Below, piece by piece: positions 60,150 to 64,000 of a DNA stretch of 64,000 nt; the stretch's first letter is position 1, and each line of letters starts with the position of its first letter. The notes below the pieces were generated by a model that was given only the letters and a program-made list of their open reading frames with translations, did not search any database and was not told the DNA's origin. The stretch is taken from positions 46,558,200 to 46,622,199 of the forward strand of contig NC_041400.2 of the NCBI RefSeq assembly GCF_900747795.2, written 5' to 3'. The position numbers and the translations under genes are program-made. The DNA is from Erpetoichthys calabaricus. Its lineage: Eukaryota; Chordata; Cladistia; Polypteriformes; Polypteridae.

Positions 60150-61665
60150 TACTTAAATAATAAGGCTCAGGACATGTAGCCAGAGTCATAATCAAAGGAC
60201 AGAGTTGAAAGTCGCAAGCCAAAAAGGTATGTGTAACCAGAGAAGGTGAAGGCCAGAGATACAGTCAGGAGAGGATAAGTTACATAGCATCCATAGCTTC
60301 CTAGAACAGTCAAACTGAGACAGACAGCACACAACAATGCTTCAATTGAAAATACTTTCTTCATAATTTACCAAGAGATACCATCAACAATCATACTTGT
60401 AAAGTTAACAATTCAAGAAATTGTAGGTCCAGTAATATTTCTAAACCATTGGGATATGAGTCGATGCTTTTAGTCAATCGGAAGCCTGCAATCTGGCCCA
60501 CCTAGGCCAGAAATCCTTTCAGCAGAGTCTAAGTTGCATAGCTGCCATAGCTTCCTAGGACTGTCCACATCACACAACAAGGAGCAACACTTCAAATGAA
60601 AAGACTTTGAGAACTCTATCCTCATGATAGGGGAATTACATTTAAGACTGAAGCCAGAAGTACTTCATTATGCAAAGACAAGTTGAAGCAGAAACTTTCA
60701 CAACCTTTATGAAAAATCTGGATGACATATTGGGACACCTTAGCTATTAGCTAAACAAACTAGCATGATGGACTGACTGTTTCCTGCTGTTTATCAAATT
60801 TCTTATGTTCTTCTTAACCTGATTCAGGAAACACAGATGTAAACTGTAATCAGAGACAGATTATTGTAACCAGTAAATATAAAATTTACAATATGAAATG
60901 ATCCAAAAAGGTGATTTTCGTTTGTGAATCCAACCTTGAACAATCAGAAACACGTGACATCCAGGAGCATCATTTCACCAACGGGGTTTCATGACCTAGC
61001 AACATGGCAGCATTCTTAAGGAAAAGAAAATGGCAGACAAAAAAAAAGAACATAACCAATACATCCCCTGGCCTCAGAAACCCCCAAAACCACACTTATA
61101 TAATTTTTAGATGCCAAGAAAAAGTAAAATCATAACCCAGATCATGACATTAAATTCATCAGCTGGCAGTTGCTCTTAGCAGAGGGTGATAGTCTAGCTA
61201 CAGCATTTCTCCCAGACGTGTATGCTGACTTAGTGAAATTCAACAAGCTTACGTGCCATTTAATAAATGTTTTGCCCTTTTTCACTCGATTATATTATGA
61301 AACTATAAAAAATAGATGTCCTTGTTCATCTAATGATTTTTGAAAAAAGTAGAAAAAAGGACAAGCAAATCTGAAGCTCAAGACAGTCAAGAGATCCTCA
61401 CTGTATGGAATTGGAGGAACAAAAAAATGAAAGAGTGTTTCCAAGTTAGAAAACAGGGTCTTGAAATGACAAGCAGACCAAAAGAGTTGAGGGTTCTCTG
61501 AGGTTCATAAGGAGTCATCAGTAACAATGTGCATTGTCAGTTACAGCTCCGCATGGAAAGTAGCAGAGTTTTTAAGGGAGAAATGACAGCTTACAGCAGT
61601 GTGTCCATTACATGTAGATTTTATGAGTGGAAAACTCTGTAGTGGAAATGAATAGATGTAAAAAG
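60150..61665. other. About 1.5 kb without a supported gene
   Basis: Unassigned DNA with an internal near-repeat: 'agttacatagcatccatagc' (60278) and 'aagttgcatagctgccatag' (60530) share a short block. Nothing else is recognised. Confidence 0.4.
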
Positions 61666-62211
61666 TGTGGTGCCCGGCGGGCGTTCATGCCCGGCCGGGA
61701 TGCCCAGGAGGACCGGAGGGGGCGTCCTCCCTGGTTGCTGTGGGGACCACGGGTACAGAGCTTGGAAGCTCATCCCTGTAGGGGCCCGTGGTCACTGCCA
61801 GGGGGTGCCCCAATGTCTTGGGAGTGTTGGACCTCAGTACTTCTGCCACACCGGGAAGTGCTAGGGGGAAGAGAATTGGAGACACCCGGTGGACTTCCGG
61901 TTTCACCGCTGGAGCTTCCGCCACACAGAGGTGTGGCTACGAGCCCTCAGGGTGCAGCTGGAGCCCTTCCGGGGTGAATAAAAGGGGCCACCTCCCTCCA
62001 GTCAGGGGCAAGAGTCGGGAGGAAGAAGGACGAAGCTTGGCGGAGAGGAGTGGAGGCGGACCAGAGACTATTAAGGCATTGTGTTGTGGCCAAGGACTTG
62101 AGGGGTGATTGGTGCTGCGGCACTGGGTCTGTGCGCTGTAAATATAATTAATAAACGTGTGTTGGGTGAAACCATCGTGTCTACCTGTCTGTGTCCGGGC
62201 TGTTCCCCACA
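61666..62211 (+). mobile_element. Solo LTR fossil with 4-bp target duplication
   Basis: 546 bp from TGTGGTGCCCGG to CTGTTCCCCACA, flanked by AAAG at 61662-61665 and 62212-62215. It shares the CTGCCAGGGGGTGCCCC, AATAAAAGGGGCCACC and 3' 'gtgtctacctgtctgtgtcc' blocks with the copy at 56997: one family, two independent insertions. Confidence 0.8.
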
Positions 62212-62269
62212 AAAGATAAAATACTGCTGCAAAGAATTTTGTAGCCTCTTTCAATCTGCTATACTTAAA

Positions 62270-63485
62270 AGTGAATACAGAAAATTTTCAGACTCCTTCA
62301 CTTTCTGCATACTTTATTGTGTTGTAGATTTAATTTTAAATGGCCTTCATTCTATACTTAAAATCCCATAATGACAAATGAAAACATGTTTTCAGAAGAG
62401 TTTGAAAATGTATATTAAAGTTTAAAAACTGAAATTTTTCATTCATAAAAGTATTCAGTACTTTGTAAAAGCCCCTTCGGTAGTAATTATAGCTTTGAGT
62501 CTTTATGGGTAAGTCGGTAAGCTCTGCCCACCTTTGGGCAGTGTATCCATTGTTCCTAGCAGATCCTCCCGAGTTCCGTTAGAGAGAATGGGAAACATCT
62601 TTAAACTGCCAACTTCAGGTCTCTCCACAGATGTTCTATCAGAGACTTGTTTGAAAAACCACTCCAGCATTGTATGGCTATATGCTTCGGGTAATTGTTG
62701 TGCTGAAAGGAGAACCATCATCCTAGTTTGTGGTCGTATGCACTATGGAGCAGGTTTCATTTAAAATTCTCAGTGTATTTAGCTACCTTCATCCTTACCT
62801 CGGTTCTGACCAGTCTCACTATCACCCATTGCGTGATGCTGCTACCACTATTTTTCACTGTAGAGATGGCATTGGGCTGGTGATTAGCAGTGTCTGGTCT
62901 TCAAGTTCTGCCCCAAAAAATAAACTTTTATCTCGTTAGACCAGAGAATCTTTTTCCTCAAGCTCTCAGAGTCCTTTAAATTGTCACATGCATTTGAAGC
63001 ATGAGTGGCTTCTGTCAAGCCAATCCACCAAAAACGCGTGGTTGATGGAGTTCTGCTGAGAGGGTCGTCCTTCTGACAAATTTTCTCATCTCAACAAAAG
63101 ATTTTCTGAAGCTCTAACCAAGGATATTCTTGCTAGGCACCTAAAGTTGCTCGAATAGCCAACTCTAAGAAGACTCATGGTGGTTCCAAACTTCTTCCAT
63201 TTCATAATTACTGAGGCCATTGTGCTCCAGAGAACATTCAAAGTTTTAGAAATGGTTTTATACTCCTTCTCTGATCTGTGCCTCATTGCAATTTTGTGAC
63301 ATAGGTCTACAGAGAGTTTTTTGGACTTCATGGCTCATTTTTTGTCCTGACATGCGGTGTGAATCATGAGACCTTATACCTTATACGCAAGTGTGTTCCT
63401 TCCTAAACAATGTTCAATCAATTCAATTTGTCAAAGGTGGACTTCAGTCAAGGGGCACATCGCCAGGATTATTATTCAAATAGGA
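62270..63485 (-). mobile_element. Tc1-like transposon relic
   Basis: Reads on the minus strand as a known Tc1-like family: 'cagactccttcactttctgc' at the left end, 'cttaaaatcccataatgaca', and the HTH frame 63331-63086 (MKSKKLSVDLCHKIAMRHRS, VIMKWKKFGTT). '5'-side 'ggtggacttcagtcaagggg' sits near 63440. Transposase is broken by many changes. Confidence 0.8.
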
Positions 63486-63494
63486 TAAATATGA

Positions 63495-63895
63495 CCACAA
63501 TTTAAAGGGTGGCACTGACCAGAAAGCAGGAGACAGAGCTGGAGGTGGCAGAGTTAAAGATGCTAAGATTTGCATTGGGTATGAGGAGGATGGACAGGAT
63601 TAGAAATGAGGACATTAGAGGGTCAGCTCAGGTTGGATGGTTTGAAGACAAAGTCAGAGAGGTGAGATGGACATGTGCAGAGGAGAGATGCTGGGAATAT
63701 TGGGTAAAGGATGTTAAGGATAGAGCTGCTAGGTAATAGGAAAAGAGGAAGGCCTAAGAGAAGGTTTACGAATGTGTTGAGAGAGGACATGCAGGTGATG
63801 AGTGTAACAGAGCAAGATGCAGAGGACAGGAAGATATGGAAGAAGATGATCCACTGTAGCAACCCCTAACGGGAGCAGCCGAAAGAAGTTTTTGA
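63495..63895 (+). mobile_element. RTE/BovB-like LINE 3' fragment
   Basis: + frame: ALTRKQETELEVAELKMLRF, ALGMRRMDRIRNEDIRG, then with frame changes VREVRWTCAEERCWEYWVKD, GRPKRRFTNVLREDMQ and QDAEDRKIWKKMIHCSNP. This is the C-terminal region of RTE-type ORFs. 5'-truncated. Confidence 0.65.
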
Positions 63896-64000
63896 TTGTT
63901 AATAAATTTGAAAATCTTTCTGAAAGCATGTTTTCACTTTGTCATTGTAGTTAAAGGATCCCAGGGAGCATGTGTCCCCTGCTGATTACAGTCATTAAGA

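Noticed and set aside
60167-60364. 65-codon minus frame with hydrophobic stretches resembling a membrane protein
   Set aside because: Short, in unassigned repeat-like DNA, with no partner exon.
61627-62254. Frames of 105-116 codons (also at 56907-57615 and 37632-38072)
   Set aside because: They fall within solo LTRs and have no gag, pol or env content.

Overview
The window is vertebrate nuclear DNA: AT-rich, intron-bearing, and full of tRNA-derived SINEs, non-LTR retrotransposons, Tc1/pogo DNA transposons, Helitron-like elements, solo LTRs and long (TATC)n and (AATAT)n arrays. The combination points to a ray-finned fish. The dominant SINE (head 'GGCGGCACGGTGGCGCAGTGGG', tail GGATGG repeats) and the microsatellite style remind me of polypterids (bichir or reedfish); that is an inference from memory and was not tested.

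The only host genes I can defend fully are three ELR-positive CXC chemokine genes of the CXCL8 (interleukin-8) type. Each has four coding exons with identical exon lengths for exons 1-3 (64, 115 and 84 nt). Gene 1 lies on + at 5685-6575, gene 2 on - at 17319-18232 and gene 3 on - at 31716-32596. All three keep the ELR-CQC motif, four cysteines, a TATA box, a C/EBP site beside a kappaB-like site, AU-rich 3' UTR elements and a distal AATAAA. The copies share flanking DNA, including old SINE relics, so they are segmental duplicates. Unit 2 (about 15.6-22.0 kb) and unit 3 (about 22.0-35.6 kb) are in direct tandem, and unit 3 is split by about 8 kb of inserted repeats. Gene 1 sits in an inverted unit (about 5.13-7.6 kb). 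Similarity changes partner inside intron 2, which suggests gene conversion between genes 1 and 2. Their C-terminal exons differ.

Layout: 1-5.1 kb, decayed transposon pieces, (ATATT)n and a solo LTR-like insert. 5.1-9.4 kb, gene 1 duplicon, then an L2/CR1-type LINE fragment ending in a composite (TATC)n array. 9.4-15.6 kb, mostly unassigned with SINEs. 15.6-22.0 kb, gene 2 duplicon with a Helitron-like insert. 22.0-30.1 kb, SINE, Tigger/pogo, a Helitron-like region with a roughly 131-bp tandem repeat, an LTR and a MITE. 30.1-35.6 kb, gene 3 duplicon with a nested SINE and an (AATAT)n/SINE array. 36-43.3 kb, RTE fragment, Helitron with a nested LTR, SINEs, a Tc1 relic and two possible coding exons on - (39298-39661 and 41193-41440). 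43.7-49.56 kb, a nearly full-length Tx1-type LINE sitting exactly inside a (GATA)n array. 49.6-64 kb, Tc1 elements (one almost intact), a 108-bp minisatellite, two solo LTRs of one family, a Helitron piece and an RTE piece.

I found no RNA genes, CRISPR arrays or bacterial-type features. The most unusual observations are the chemokine triplication with its mosaic similarity, the microsatellite-embedded Tx1 LINE and the unrecognised exon pair.
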